A stretch of DNA of 64,000 nucleotides, from NCBI RefSeq assembly GCF_019711595.1, contig NZ_JAIGNR010000001.1, positions 682,001-746,000 on the forward strand, read 5' to 3'. Position 1 is the stretch's first letter; every line of letters starts with the position of its first letter. Shown piece after piece: positions 10,308 to 18,415 of the stretch. Source of the stretch: Qipengyuania sphaerica. GTDB taxonomy: Bacteria > Pseudomonadota > Alphaproteobacteria > Sphingomonadales > Sphingomonadaceae. The notes under the pieces were generated by a model. It was not told the DNA's origin. It worked only from the letters and a program-made list of their open reading frames with translations, and ran no database searches. The translations under genes were made by a program, and so were the position numbers.

Positions 10308-11470
10308 ACCGGCGCGGGCGCATCGCGGTAACGCTGGCAGCGCTCGTTTTCGCCGTCCTTGCGACCGCATCGGGCATTGATCGAAGCGCTGCGGAAGCGC
10401 CGCGACTGGCTGCACTCCTACCCGAGGCCATGCGTGCCGAGACCTGGCGAGTGCAGTCCGAAGCGGCTCTTGCCCGGGGGGACAGTCGAGCGGCATCTGA
10501 GGCTGCCGGAAATTCCCTGGACGCCGACCCAGTCGACCCGCGTGGGGCCAGCCTGCTCGCCACAGCGGTCCTGGCCGATGGAGATCGAGAGGGAGGCGCA
10601 AAGGCATTCGCCGCTGCCGACCGTCTTGGTCTGCGAACGCCGCTCGTCCAGGCCTATTTCTTCGAGACGGCACTTGCCTCCGGCGATGCCAAGGAGGCGG
10701 CGCGCAGGCTGGACACGCTGTTGCTGGTCAATCCCTCGATGGCGGGCATCGACTATTTCTTCACCGCGCTTGAAGCGAGCGATAGCGGGCGGCGCCAGCT
10801 TGGCCAAAGACTGACGAGTGATCCCCTGTGGTCGCGCGCTTACCTTACCGGATTCCAGTCCGATGATGCGGTGCTCGTTTCTCGCGCCCGCTTCCTGGGC
10901 GACAAGGCGTCCGGAATTCAACTGGGCTGCGGCAGGATCGAACCGATGCTCCGCGAACTGGCGGTCCGGAACTTGCGCAGCGAGGCGCAGCGGCTCGCGC
11001 AAGTCCAGTGCCCTTCGCGCGCTGCCGCACAGGCACTGGCCGATCCCGGCTTCGAGGCAGTTGGCGAGGACGATGCGTTCGGCTGGCGCAGGCATGCGAG
11101 CGGGGATGTGCGGATTACCGAGGTCGGGGAAAGAGACAAAATGGTCGAGATGGAAAACCGTGCGGGCAGCACACGGCTGGTCCTTTCGCAGCCGGTTGCG
11201 CTGGAGCGCGGGGAGTACCGGATATTCGCCAGTATCGCGGCCGAGAGACCGGATGCGCTGGTAGTATCGGTCGACTGCGGCGAACCTGCACGACCTACGC
11301 GGGGCAGCGGCTCGTTGGGTCGTGGCCAGCTGGTGCAGGCCTCAGGTTGCAGCGACGAGGTGCTCGGCATCTGGCTTAGACCGCGAAGCGGGCAGGTGAG
11401 GATCGACAATCTGCGCATTTCGTCGGTGGGTGATCATGCAGGCGATTTGCCCTCGAGCAGTGCCAAGTAG
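10304..11470 (+). CDS. TPR-type protein of the polysaccharide operon, function unknown
   Basis: 388 residues with a GTG start overlapping the kinase stop (GTGA). An N-terminal hydrophobic stretch (about 8-24) looks like a signal peptide or anchor. Residues ~45-165 are alpha-helical and rich in Ala/Asp/Leu, as in TPR repeats. The C-terminal ~140 residues (DPGFEAVGEDDAFGWRR onward, ending in VRIDNLRISS) resemble a jelly-roll carbohydrate-binding module. It may sit in the periplasm and bind the nascent glycan or the export complex; this is inferred from position and fold-like features. Its 3-prime end overlaps the convergent glycosyltransferase by 37 bases. Confidence 0.7.
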   Translation: MNRRGRIAVTLAALVFAVLATASGIDRSAAEAPRLAALLPEAMRAETWRVQSEAALARGDSRAASEAAGNSLDADPVDPRGASLLATAVLADGDREGGAKAFAAADRLGLRTPLVQAYFFETALASGDAKEAARRLDTLLLVNPSMAGIDYFFTALEASDSGRRQLGQRLTSDPLWSRAYLTGFQSDDAVLVSRARFLGDKASGIQLGCGRIEPMLRELAVRNLRSEAQRLAQVQCPSRAAAQALADPGFEAVGEDDAFGWRRHASGDVRITEVGERDKMVEMENRAGSTRLVLSQPVALERGEYRIFASIAAERPDALVVSVDCGEPARPTRGSGSLGRGQLVQASGCSDEVLGIWLRPRSGQVRIDNLRISSVGDHAGDLPSSSAK

Positions 11471-12540
11471 AAGGCTTCCCAGACCTCTGCGATAGTGTCG
11501 GGTGAAAAGGGCCCGCCGGCAAGGCCCCTAGCCGCTTCAGACATCGCTTCCCAGTCCGCCTCGGCCACGTTCAGTCCCTTGACCAGTGCCTCGCATATCG
11601 AGGCGCGGTCGGTGCCGCATTCGATCGCAGCGCCGGCTGTGAAGCCTTCGGGCAGGTGGCAATGCTCGGTCATGATAGTGGGCACACCTGCGCTCCATGC
11701 CTCGAGCATCGCCATCGGCAGCCCTTCGCTGAAGGAGGGCAGCACTACGAAACGGGCGAGGTCGAACAGTGCCGCCTTCTGGCCCCCGAAGGCCGTCCCG
11801 ACGAACTCGATGCTCGCTTCCTTGTGGTCGCGCATCGCATGTTCGAGCATGTCGATGCCCGCATCGTCTCCCCAGCCGGCGATGGTCAGCGTGGCGTCTT
11901 CGGGCAGCTTGGGCTTGGCCGCGATCCATGCCGACAGCAGGGCGGCGATGTTCTTCTTCTCGTGGATACGCCCGATGTAGAGCACGTTCGGGCCGCGCGG
12001 CAGGTCGCTGTCGGATGAGAGCGGCGGAGCGGGGTTGGGGATCGTCGCCACCTTCGCCCCGCGTGTTTCGTGCACGATGTCCTGCGCCTCCGCTTCGGTC
12101 AGCGCGTGGAAAGCGGTTGCCGAGTTCCAGGCGCTGCGTTCCCACAGGAAACGCGCGAGGTGTTTCTTCCAGCTGTTGCGCCTGGTGATCCACGGGTCGA
12201 GCATGCCATGAGGGCTGATGACGACGGGTTTGTGCGTCGCTTCTGCCCAGTCGCCTGCGAACTTGGTGGTGAACTGCCAGATGCCGTGCAGGTGGACGAG
12301 GTCGAGATGCGCCGCATCGAGCAGGCCCGGCAGGTCGGGCGCATAGGCGAGCGAGGCAAATCCGGACTGGTCGGCGAGGTGGGTTTCGATACCCTCCAGC
12401 CGCCACGCATCCTCGGCGCTGGCTTCCTCGCGCACTCCCAGCACGACTGGCGCCGCGCCGAGGCTCTTCAGCATCTCGGCCTGCGCGACGACCGCCTCGA
12501 ACACGCCGCCATTGCGACGCGAGACCCACGAGGAGAGCAA
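11434..12540 (-). CDS. Glycosyltransferase family 4 type
   Basis: 368 residues from the TTG at 12540. GT-B fold features: N-terminal GLLSSWVSRRNGGVFEAV, LVHLHGIWQ, and the C-terminal domain with NVLYIGRIHEKKNI and the GT4 acidic motif PSFSEGLPMAMLEAWSAGVPTI (too long to be chance; key residues E of SEGLP and E of LEAW). It would transfer a sugar from a nucleotide donor in polysaccharide or LPS synthesis. The residues before the TTG (reading KRIG) look like a continuation of the first beta strand, but there is no ATG or GTG before the in-frame stop at 12610, so the true start is probably non-standard (CTG at 12561 has AAGGA upstream) or the TTG. Confidence 0.88.
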   Translation of the reverse strand: MLSSWVSRRNGGVFEAVVAQAEMLKSLGAAPVVLGVREEASAEDAWRLEGIETHLADQSGFASLAYAPDLPGLLDAAHLDLVHLHGIWQFTTKFAGDWAEATHKPVVISPHGMLDPWITRRNSWKKHLARFLWERSAWNSATAFHALTEAEAQDIVHETRGAKVATIPNPAPPLSSDSDLPRGPNVLYIGRIHEKKNIAALLSAWIAAKPKLPEDATLTIAGWGDDAGIDMLEHAMRDHKEASIEFVGTAFGGQKAALFDLARFVVLPSFSEGLPMAMLEAWSAGVPTIMTEHCHLPEGFTAGAAIECGTDRASICEALVKGLNVAEADWEAMSEAARGLAGGPFSPDTIAEVWEAFYLALLEGKSPA

Positions 12541-12587
12541 GCCTATCCGCTTGCCCGTCAGTGGTCCTTCGGGGGCGCGCTCAGCGC

Positions 12588-13598
12588 TCAGGCTTCGACA
12601 ACCTTCTGTTCAATCGCGCCGAAGATCGAATGGCCTTCCGCATCCTTCATTTCGACGCGGACGGTATCGCCCGGCGCCATGAAGCGGGTCTTGGCCTCGC
12701 CATCGGCGATGGTCTCGATCATGCGGATTTCGGCGATGCAGCTGTATCCGAGGCCGCCTTCGGCGACCGGCTTGCCCGGATCGCCATCGGGACCCTGGTT
12801 CGAGACCGTGCCCGAGCCAATGATCGTACCAGCACCGAGGTTACGCGTCTTGGCAGCATGCGCGACGAGGTCGGCTAGGCTGAAGGTCGCATCGACGCCC
12901 GCATTGGCGCGGCCGAAAGGCTCTCCATTGTAATCGACCATCAGCGGCAGGTGGATGACGCTGCCCTTCCATGCATCGCCCAGCTCGTCGGGCGTGACGG
13001 CTACAGGGCTGAAGGCGCTGGCGGGCTTGGACTGGAAGAAGCCGAAACCCTTGGCCAGTTCGCCCGGGATCAGGCCGCGCAGGCTCACGTCGTTCACCAG
13101 CATGACCAGCTTGATGTGGTCCGCAGCCTCTTCGCTCGACACGCCCATCGGCACATCATCGGTGATGACCGCGATCTCGCCTTCCATGTCGCAGCCCCAC
13201 TTGGTGTCTTTCAGCGGGATGTCGTCGCGCGGGGCAAGGAAGCCGTCGCTGCCGCCCTGGTACATCAGGGGGTCGTGGTAGAAGCTCTCGGGCACTTCGG
13301 CACCGCGCGCCTTACGCACCAGTTCGACGTGGTTGATGTATGCCGAGCCGTCCGCCCACTGGTAGGCGCGCGGCAGCGGCGAATGCGCCTCGCGCTCGTG
13401 GAAGCGCTCGCAAGGCACAGCCTGGTGTTCGACATCGGTGTAGAGCGCCTGCAGCTTGGGGGCGACCTCGTCCCAATGGTCGAGCGCGTGCTGCATCGTG
13501 GGCGCGATGTTGTCTGCGGCGCAGTAGCGGGTGAGGTCCTTGGAGACGACCACCAGCTTGCCGTCGCGGGTTCCGTCCTTGAGCGTGGCGAGTTTCAT
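12588..13598 (-). CDS. Fumarylacetoacetate hydrolase family protein
   Basis: 336 residues, the length of the bacterial FAA hydrolase group with an N-terminal cap. The C-terminal domain shows metal-ligand motifs typical of the family: DMEGEIAVI (acidic E-x-E), VNDVSLRG and the GSGTVSNQGPDG segment. It cleaves fumarylacetoacetate to fumarate and acetoacetate at the end of tyrosine/homogentisate degradation. An AGAGAGGAC ribosome site precedes the ATG. The isomerase gene of the previous step lies 12 bases upstream on the same strand, which supports the specific assignment. No homogentisate dioxygenase is visible in the window. Confidence 0.9.
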   Translation of the reverse strand: MKLATLKDGTRDGKLVVVSKDLTRYCAADNIAPTMQHALDHWDEVAPKLQALYTDVEHQAVPCERFHEREAHSPLPRAYQWADGSAYINHVELVRKARGAEVPESFYHDPLMYQGGSDGFLAPRDDIPLKDTKWGCDMEGEIAVITDDVPMGVSSEEAADHIKLVMLVNDVSLRGLIPGELAKGFGFFQSKPASAFSPVAVTPDELGDAWKGSVIHLPLMVDYNGEPFGRANAGVDATFSLADLVAHAAKTRNLGAGTIIGSGTVSNQGPDGDPGKPVAEGGLGYSCIAEIRMIETIADGEAKTRFMAPGDTVRVEMKDAEGHSIFGAIEQKVVEA

Positions 13599-13610
13599 AG
13601 GTGTCCTCTC

Positions 13611-14267
13611 TTATGTGTTTTCGGGCCGAAAATCGGGGTTATCGGGTTGTGCGTCCGGGTGGGCGCGCTGGAATGCGGGCAGGGCGAGGCAGGCTGCTTC
13701 GATCCGTTCGATATGGGGCTTGTCGCCGAAGTCGAACGCGAACCGGCGGGCGTTGTAGACTTGCGGCAGCAACACGACCTCGAAGAAGCCGGGCGCATCG
13801 AACAGGAAGTCGCCGGTTCCGAGCTGCGCAAGGCGCTGTTCCACGGGCAAGAGCGTGCGGGCGAGCCAGTGGCGGTACCAGACCGCGATCTCGTCCTGCG
13901 ACTTGCCGTATTCACTGGCGAGGTACTTCAGCACCGGCAGGTTGAGCGGCGCGTGCAGTTCGGTGGCGATGGCATAGCCGAGTTCGCGCGCGACGTAGCG
14001 GTCCTCGATATCGGCGGGCAGCAGCGGGTTGTCGGGATAGGCCTCGTCGAGCCATTCGATCTGCGCCATCGACTGCACGCGGTCCTTGCCATCCGCCTCC
14101 AGCAGCGGGACCGAACCGAAGGGGTTGCGGCTGGTAAAGGCCTCGCCCTTCTGCTCGGACTTGAGCAGGTTCACCGGCACATATTCGTATTCCAGACCCT
14201 TCAGCTCCAGTGCGATGCGCAGCCGGTAGCTGGTCGAGCTGCGATAGTAACCGTGCAGGCGGATCAT
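13611..14267 (-). CDS. maiA: Maleylacetoacetate isomerase (zeta-class GST fold)
   Basis: 218 residues. The frame is open upstream, but ATG at 14267 is preceded by AGGAGAGG and opens directly on the conserved MIRLHGYYRSSTSYR, whose SSTSYR (residues 10-15) is the zeta-class glutathione-binding motif. NPFGSVPLLE and the all-alpha C-terminal domain follow. It isomerises maleylacetoacetate to fumarylacetoacetate, the substrate of the hydrolase encoded 12 bases downstream, using glutathione. The two genes form a short operon. The 150 bases before it hold no gene or clear repeat. Confidence 0.92.
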   Translation of the reverse strand: MIRLHGYYRSSTSYRLRIALELKGLEYEYVPVNLLKSEQKGEAFTSRNPFGSVPLLEADGKDRVQSMAQIEWLDEAYPDNPLLPADIEDRYVARELGYAIATELHAPLNLPVLKYLASEYGKSQDEIAVWYRHWLARTLLPVEQRLAQLGTGDFLFDAPGFFEVVLLPQVYNARRFAFDFGDKPHIERIEAACLALPAFQRAHPDAQPDNPDFRPENT

Positions 14268-14417
14268 GCGGCCTCTCCTACAGCTTGGAACACATGGAAC
14301 ATGGTCCTGCGAGGAAAAACTCCGGACGCGCAAATCTGGCTGTTCCCAAGGGTTTCGGCGGGACTGCGGATGCTCATGCGCTCCTAATGGCAGGTGTGCG
14401 AAAAGTAGGAAAGGGGA

Positions 14418-15602
14418 TCAGAACGCGGCGATCCCCGTGATGGCCCGGCCGAGGATCAGCGCATGGACGTCATGCGTGCCTTCGTAGGTGTTGACCGTTT
14501 CGAGGTTCACCATGTGGCGGATGACTTGGTATTCTTCCGAAATGCCGTTGCCGCCGTGCATGTCGCGCGACTTGCGGGCGATATCCAGCGCCTTGCCAAC
14601 ATTGTTGCGTTTGACGATCGAGATCATGTCGGGGGCGAACTTGCCTTCGTCCATCAGGCGTCCGACGCGCAGGCTGCCCTGCAGGCCGAGCGAAATTTCG
14701 GTCAGCATGTCGGCGAGCTTCAATTGGTAAAGCTGCTTGCTGGCGAGCGGAACGCCGAATTGCTGGCGGTCGAGGCCGTACTGGCGCGCGGCGTGCATGC
14801 AGAATTCGGCCGCGCCCAGCGCGCCCCAGCTGATGCCGTATCGCGCGCGGTTGAGGCAGCCGAAGGGACCCTTGAGACCCTGGACTTCGGGAAGCAACGC
14901 GTCCTCGCCCACTTCGACCTCGTCCATCACGATCATGCCGGTGGTGCTGGCGCGCAGCGAAATCTTGCCTTCGATCTTGGGTGCCGACAGGCCCTTCATG
15001 CCCTTTTCGAGCACGAAGCCGCGAATGCCGCCGCCATGTGCCTCGCTCTTCGCCCAGACGACGAAGACATCGGCGAAGGGCGAATTCGAGATCCAGGTCT
15101 TCGAGCCGTTGAGGACATAGCCGCCATCGACCTTCTTGGCCGTGGTCTTCATGCCTGCGGGGTCGGAGCCTGCGTCGGGTTCGGTGAGGCCGAAGCAGCC
15201 GATAAGCTCGCCGCTAGCAAGGCCGGGGAGGTACTTCTTGCGCTGTTCTTCCGAGCCATAGGCGTGGATCGGATACATCACGAGGCTCGACTGGACGGAT
15301 GCCATCGAGCGGTAGCCGGAATCGACTCGTTCGATTTCGCGCGCGATCAGGCCGTAGGCGACATAGCCCGCGCCTGCGCCGCCGTATTCTTCGGGGATGG
15401 TCGCGCCGAGCAGCCCGGCCTGGCCCATCAGCGGGAAGAGTTCGGGCGCGTCTTTCTCCTGGGAGAAGCCCTCGATCACGCGCGGCTGCAACTCGCTTTG
15501 TGCGAAAGCGTGCGCGGCGTCGCGGATCATCCGCTCTTCCTCGGTCAGCTGGTCGTCGAGATTGAAGGGATCGGTCCAGTCGAAGGGCACCATTCCGGCC
15601 AT
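14418..15602 (-). CDS. gcdH: Glutaryl-CoA dehydrogenase (acyl-CoA dehydrogenase family)
   Basis: 394 residues from the ATG at 15602, preceded by AAAGGA at 7 bases. The sequence follows the glutaryl-CoA dehydrogenase pattern: N-terminal [33 protein letters not shown] for FAD contact, and C-terminal [20 protein letters not shown] with the catalytic glutamate near residue 374. It oxidatively decarboxylates glutaryl-CoA to crotonyl-CoA in lysine and tryptophan breakdown. A longer frame continues upstream but runs through non-conserved sequence and into the next gene. It sits apart from other acyl-CoA genes in the window. Confidence 0.93.
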   Translation of the reverse strand: MAGMVPFDWTDPFNLDDQLTEEERMIRDAAHAFAQSELQPRVIEGFSQEKDAPELFPLMGQAGLLGATIPEEYGGAGAGYVAYGLIAREIERVDSGYRSMASVQSSLVMYPIHAYGSEEQRKKYLPGLASGELIGCFGLTEPDAGSDPAGMKTTAKKVDGGYVLNGSKTWISNSPFADVFVVWAKSEAHGGGIRGFVLEKGMKGLSAPKIEGKISLRASTTGMIVMDEVEVGEDALLPEVQGLKGPFGCLNRARYGISWGALGAAEFCMHAARQYGLDRQQFGVPLASKQLYQLKLADMLTEISLGLQGSLRVGRLMDEGKFAPDMISIVKRNNVGKALDIARKSRDMHGGNGISEEYQVIRHMVNLETVNTYEGTHDVHALILGRAITGIAAF

Positions 15603-15664
15603 GTCGTATCCTTTGAAACTTGTTGCGCGCCGCTTGGCAGAGCGGCGAGGGCTGCGCAAGGGGG

Positions 15665-16102
15665 TCAGGCGGGTTCTGCGTCGCCCGGAACGAGGAGTGT
15701 GTAGCGCGCTTCGTCGCACAGGCCCGTCACCCACTCCTCGCCCACCTTGAGCCAAGCGTGGAAGCGCGGGATGCCGACCTCGTCGCGCTGCGTGCCGATG
15801 AAGAGGCTGGCAGGGATGCCGCGCCGCTCCAGCATCCAGCGCGCGGCGATGGCTTGCGGCAGGCAATTGGGCGAGGCGGGGACGTTGTTGAGCGCGCGCT
15901 GCATGGCGAGGCGGACGCGGCGGATAGTGGCGATATCGCCGCTTAGGCCCGTGCCCGACGCGACGGCACCGAAGCGCGATCGCCAGCGGCGCGGGGGCAC
16001 GCTGGCGATGAGCGCCTTGGCATATAGCACCAGCACCATCGCCTCGAGCGAGGCGATCTTGTCGGCGCTATCGAGCGCGAGGAAGGTGCGCAGCTTGGGC
16101 AT
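15665..16102 (-). CDS. Lasso-peptide B2-like transglutaminase-fold protein, stand-alone
   Basis: 145 residues. The C-terminal half matches the transglutaminase-like cysteine protease fold of lasso peptide maturation protein B2: Cys80 in [15 protein letters not shown] and His115 in [10 protein letters not shown] clear aspartate at the expected third catalytic place is not obvious (VTG where an Asn-Asp or similar is often seen). There is no lasso cyclase (asparagine-synthetase-like), B1 or precursor gene nearby. It might process an unlinked peptide or have another amidase role. The start lacks a strong ribosome site, but the short 39-base gap to the upstream copper protein gene suggests co-transcription. 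Confidence 0.75.
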   Translation of the reverse strand: MPKLRTFLALDSADKIASLEAMVLVLYAKALIASVPPRRWRSRFGAVASGTGLSGDIATIRRVRLAMQRALNNVPASPNCLPQAIAARWMLERRGIPASLFIGTQRDEVGIPRFHAWLKVGEEWVTGLCDEARYTLLVPGDAEPA

Positions 16103-16141
16103 GGACTCGGCTAATCATACCACGCCTTTTGCGCAAATGCG

Positions 16142-16528
16142 TCATTTCACAAGCGGCAGCGCCTTGCGGCAATCGTCCGCACATTCGCGGCACATCGTGG
16201 CGCAGAGCTGGCAGTGGGGATTGTCGTGGCCCTCACATTCCGCAGCGCAGGTTTCGCAGGCCTTGATGCAGGTTTCAAGCTGTGCGCGCAGGACTTCGAT
16301 ATTCTGCGCGGTACGGCGGGTGGCGAGGCGCGCGGTGGCGGCGCAGACATCGGCGCAATCGAGGCAGTTCCTGATGCACTGCGCCATGTCCATGTCCTCT
16401 GCCACGCAGGCATCGGCACAGCTGGTGCAGAACAGCGAACACAGCATGGCATGCCGCGCGGCGAGGATGAGCTCTTCGGTCTCATCCTGCACCTGCGGGT
16501 GGGCATCGATCATTTTTTGCAGCGACAT
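16142..16528 (-). CDS. Four-helix-bundle Cys-rich copper-binding protein (Csp/DUF326-like)
   Basis: 128 residues with 17 cysteines, mostly arranged as C-x2/3-C along predicted helices (CSLFCTSCADAC, CIRNCLDCADVC, CIKACETCAAEC, CQLCATMCRECADDC). This is the pattern of four-helix-bundle copper storage proteins, which bind many Cu(I) ions through thiolates facing the bundle core. No signal peptide is seen, so it should act in the cytoplasm like Csp3. The ribosome site AGGAAG lies at the foot of a strong hairpin (16536-16566), hinting at translational control. Role in copper buffering is family-based inference. Confidence 0.88.
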   Translation of the reverse strand: MSLQKMIDAHPQVQDETEELILAARHAMLCSLFCTSCADACVAEDMDMAQCIRNCLDCADVCAATARLATRRTAQNIEVLRAQLETCIKACETCAAECEGHDNPHCQLCATMCRECADDCRKALPLVK

Positions 16529-16535
16529 AAGCTTC

Positions 16536-16566
16536 CTTTCCTTGAGGGGTTTACCTCTAAGGAAAG
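16536..16566 (-). promoter_or_regulatory. Hairpin covering the ribosome site of the copper-storage-like gene
   Basis: Read on the minus strand, CTTTCCTT (16566-16559), a bulged A, GAGG, a six-base loop TAAACC, CCTC and AAGGAAAG (16543-16536) form a 12-pair stem. The Shine-Dalgarno AGGAAG (16537-16532) begins in the last two stem bases and the AAGG just inside is fully paired. There is no T-run after it, so it is not an intrinsic terminator of the upstream receiver gene. It could be an RNA switch or a dyad operator. Confidence 0.55.
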
Positions 16567-16609
16567 CGGCGACCGGAAGGGCGTTCCGATTATTGGCAGC
16601 TTTTCGCGA

Positions 16610-16972
16610 TCAGGCGTGGGCGGCGGCCCGCTGGACGGAGTCGATGACTTCGGCCGGGGGGCAGGGCTTTGACAAGGCCTGCGCCTGCGGGAAGCGCGTG
16701 GCAACTTCCTGCGGGCTCAACTGACCCGAATGGAAGATCACCGGCACGTTCTCGGCCATCATCTGCTCGGCGAGCGGATAGACAATGCCATCGCCCAGTT
16801 GGACGTCGAGGATCGCGATGTCGGGTTTGGATTTCTGGTAGGCGAGCATGGCGCTCGACAGGTCGTCATAGGGACCTTCTACGATGTAGCCTGCTTCGGA
16901 AACGGTTTCACACAAATCGTAGCCGACGATCAATTCGTCTTCGGCAACAAGTACACGTAGCTGTTGTCCCAT
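16610..16972 (-). CDS. Single-domain response regulator (receiver only)
   Basis: 120 residues, a complete CheY-like receiver without output domain. The acidic pair is Glu11-Asp12 (VLVAEDE), the phospho-acceptor Asp56 (IAILDVQLGDG), the conserved Ser82 and the lysine Lys102 (LSKPCPP). GAGGAGAGG lies before the ATG. Such proteins pass phosphate between histidine kinases and other partners or act by protein binding. No kinase gene is nearby. The sequence style (VEGPYDD, CPPAEVI) is that of receivers common in Sphingomonadales linked to the general stress and HWE-kinase networks, but that link is inference. Confidence 0.9.
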   Translation of the reverse strand: MGQQLRVLVAEDELIVGYDLCETVSEAGYIVEGPYDDLSSAMLAYQKSKPDIAILDVQLGDGIVYPLAEQMMAENVPVIFHSGQLSPQEVATRFPQAQALSKPCPPAEVIDSVQRAAAHA

Positions 16973-17037
16973 CCAGCCTCTCCTCGTCTGCGCCGACCCA
17001 GATTAGTTAATGGGCGGAAGGCTATATGGTTCCTGCC

Positions 17038-17517
17038 TTATGCACCGGCTCCGTATTTGGCGTGGAAATCGGCGGATTTGCCATCGGCCAGCAGGCGTGC
17101 CTGGCCGGTCCAGTCGTCGCGGCGGATGCGGCCTTCGAAGCGGCCGAGCTGGGCATCGATACGGTCGATTTCGCCATCGTCCCAAGCGGCGATCTGCGCA
17201 AAAGAAGTGATGCCGAGACTTTCGAGCGTCGCGGCGAGTTTCGGGCCGACGCCCTTGATGCGCGTAAGGTCGTCGCCATGGCCGTCGCTGACCTTGGTGA
17301 CCACCGGCTGGGGATCGCGGGTGGCGGCTGGCGCGGCATCGACCAGCGCGGAATTACGCTGCGCCCGGTCGGCACCCTCGTCGAGCACGTCGCGGCTGCC
17401 GGCGCCGGTAACCTTCGTCCGGCGTGTGGTGCGGAACAGGAACCATGCAACGATCAGCCCGGCGACCAGCGCGATCGCCAGCAGGATCCAGTTTTCGGCG
17501 AGAAGTTCGCTCATCAT
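17038..17517 (-). CDS. Membrane-anchored helix-hairpin-helix protein
   Basis: 159 residues. One membrane helix (about residues 10-28) is followed by a charged linker and, at ~80-115, a helix-hairpin-helix-like domain DLTRIKGVGPKLAATLESLGITSFAQIAAW (key GVGPK). The tail DWTGQARLLADGKS resembles the conserved end of small alphaproteobacterial proteins related to an NADH-dehydrogenase-subunit-E extension domain. HhH domains bind DNA or proteins; a membrane-anchored one has no settled function. Its start overlaps the stop of a 40-residue membrane peptide (ATGA), and an OmpA-family gene lies just before that, so all three are probably co-translated. Confidence 0.8.
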   Translation of the reverse strand: MMSELLAENWILLAIALVAGLIVAWFLFRTTRRTKVTGAGSRDVLDEGADRAQRNSALVDAAPAATRDPQPVVTKVSDGHGDDLTRIKGVGPKLAATLESLGITSFAQIAAWDDGEIDRIDAQLGRFEGRIRRDDWTGQARLLADGKSADFHAKYGAGA

Positions 17518-17636
17518 TCTTCCTTGTCAGAAACGGTTTCGGGCCGATCGGAGCGGCCCCATAGCGCCCAGCCGATGGTCAGGCCAAGCCCGTAGGCGAC
17601 CAGCATCAGCGCGATGACTTCGAACCAGACCGGCAT
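17514..17636 (-). CDS. 40-residue single-span membrane peptide
   Basis: A short open frame begins with ATG directly after the TAG of the OmpA-family gene (no intervening base) and ends with TGA overlapping the HhH gene start by four bases. The product starts MPVWFEVIAL, has one hydrophobic helix (about residues 4-26, containing YGLGLTIGWALWG) and a charged tail RSDRPETVSDKEE. The exact back-to-back fit with both neighbours argues that it is a real translated gene. Function is unknown; a small partner of the envelope proteins on either side is plausible. Confidence 0.65.
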   Translation of the reverse strand: MPVWFEVIALMLVAYGLGLTIGWALWGRSDRPETVSDKEE

Positions 17637-18374
17637 CTATCGTGGCCCCGGCGTGTCGACGGGCGTGGGGGTTAGCGGTTCCATGCGGATTACCGAAAAC
17701 TCGATCCGTCGGTTGGCGGGGTCTTCGGGCGTGAGGCGTTCCATCGGTTCGCTCGACCCGACGCCGCGGGCGCGCAGGCTTTCGCGCGGGATGCCGCGGC
17801 GCACGAGGCCTTCGCGCACGGCGCGCGCGCGGTCCATGCTGAGCGCGACATTGGCGTCTTCGTCGCCAGATTTGTCGGTATGGCCGGTGATCGCGATGAT
17901 CGCGCCCGAACACGGTTCGAGCGCGGTCGCGACCTCGTCGAGCAGCATGCGGCTGGCTGGCAGCAGCGCAGCGCTCGCTTCCTCGAAACGGACGGTGCGG
18001 GTGCGCAGCAATCCGTCGACATCTTCCTGGCAATGGAGCGGCTCGAAGCCGCGTTCGCCGCTTTCGGCATTGACCGATCCATCGACCCAGCTGACTCCGC
18101 CGACACCGGGCAGGGCGCTGACGATTTGCGCTGCGCGGGTACGCCGCTCGTCATCGAGCCCTTCGCCGCCGGACAGCTGCGGGTGCCGTGTCGGCGCGCC
18201 GTAGCTGGTGGTAAAAGCTGCCTCGACCATGCCGAGACCTGCCTGGGAAAGCGCGGCCCGGCTGTCACTCTCAAGCCGTTCGGCCATGCTCTCGGCCCGG
18301 CCCGACCAGCTCGATAGCAAACCGATCGCGATGACCAGCAAGGCTCCGGCGGGGATGGCTAGGCGGCGCAACAT
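17637..18374 (-). CDS. OmpA-family peptidoglycan-associated protein
   Basis: 245 residues. An N-terminal hydrophobic helix (about 8-24) serves as signal or anchor. A region of ~100 residues of unknown fold follows, with a cysteine pair at CQED and EPCSG. The C-terminal ~90 residues form an OmpA/MotB domain: TGHTDKSGDEDANVALSMDR, the RAVREGLVRRG helix and NRRIEFSV, with the Asp and Arg that bind diaminopimelate. It likely ties the membrane to peptidoglycan. It is first in a three-gene unit with the 40-residue peptide and HhH protein. Confidence 0.87.
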   Translation of the reverse strand: MLRRLAIPAGALLVIAIGLLSSWSGRAESMAERLESDSRAALSQAGLGMVEAAFTTSYGAPTRHPQLSGGEGLDDERRTRAAQIVSALPGVGGVSWVDGSVNAESGERGFEPLHCQEDVDGLLRTRTVRFEEASAALLPASRMLLDEVATALEPCSGAIIAITGHTDKSGDEDANVALSMDRARAVREGLVRRGIPRESLRARGVGSSEPMERLTPEDPANRRIEFSVIRMEPLTPTPVDTPGPR

Positions 18375-18415
18375 GCAGCTGCCTTAGCCGCCGCCGATGC
18401 CGCCTGCCAAGGCTC

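Noticed and set aside
15665-16528. Possible lasso peptide cluster around the B2-like gene
   Set aside because: Neither a cyclase nor a B1 protein nor a precursor with a Thr-minus-2 leader was found nearby; the adjacent gene is a Cys-rich copper-storage-like protein.
16535-16566. CueR-type operator for the copper-storage-like gene
   Set aside because: The arm sequence and the 15-base spacing do not match the short CueR dyad with 19-base promoter spacing; the overlap with the ribosome site favours an RNA hairpin.
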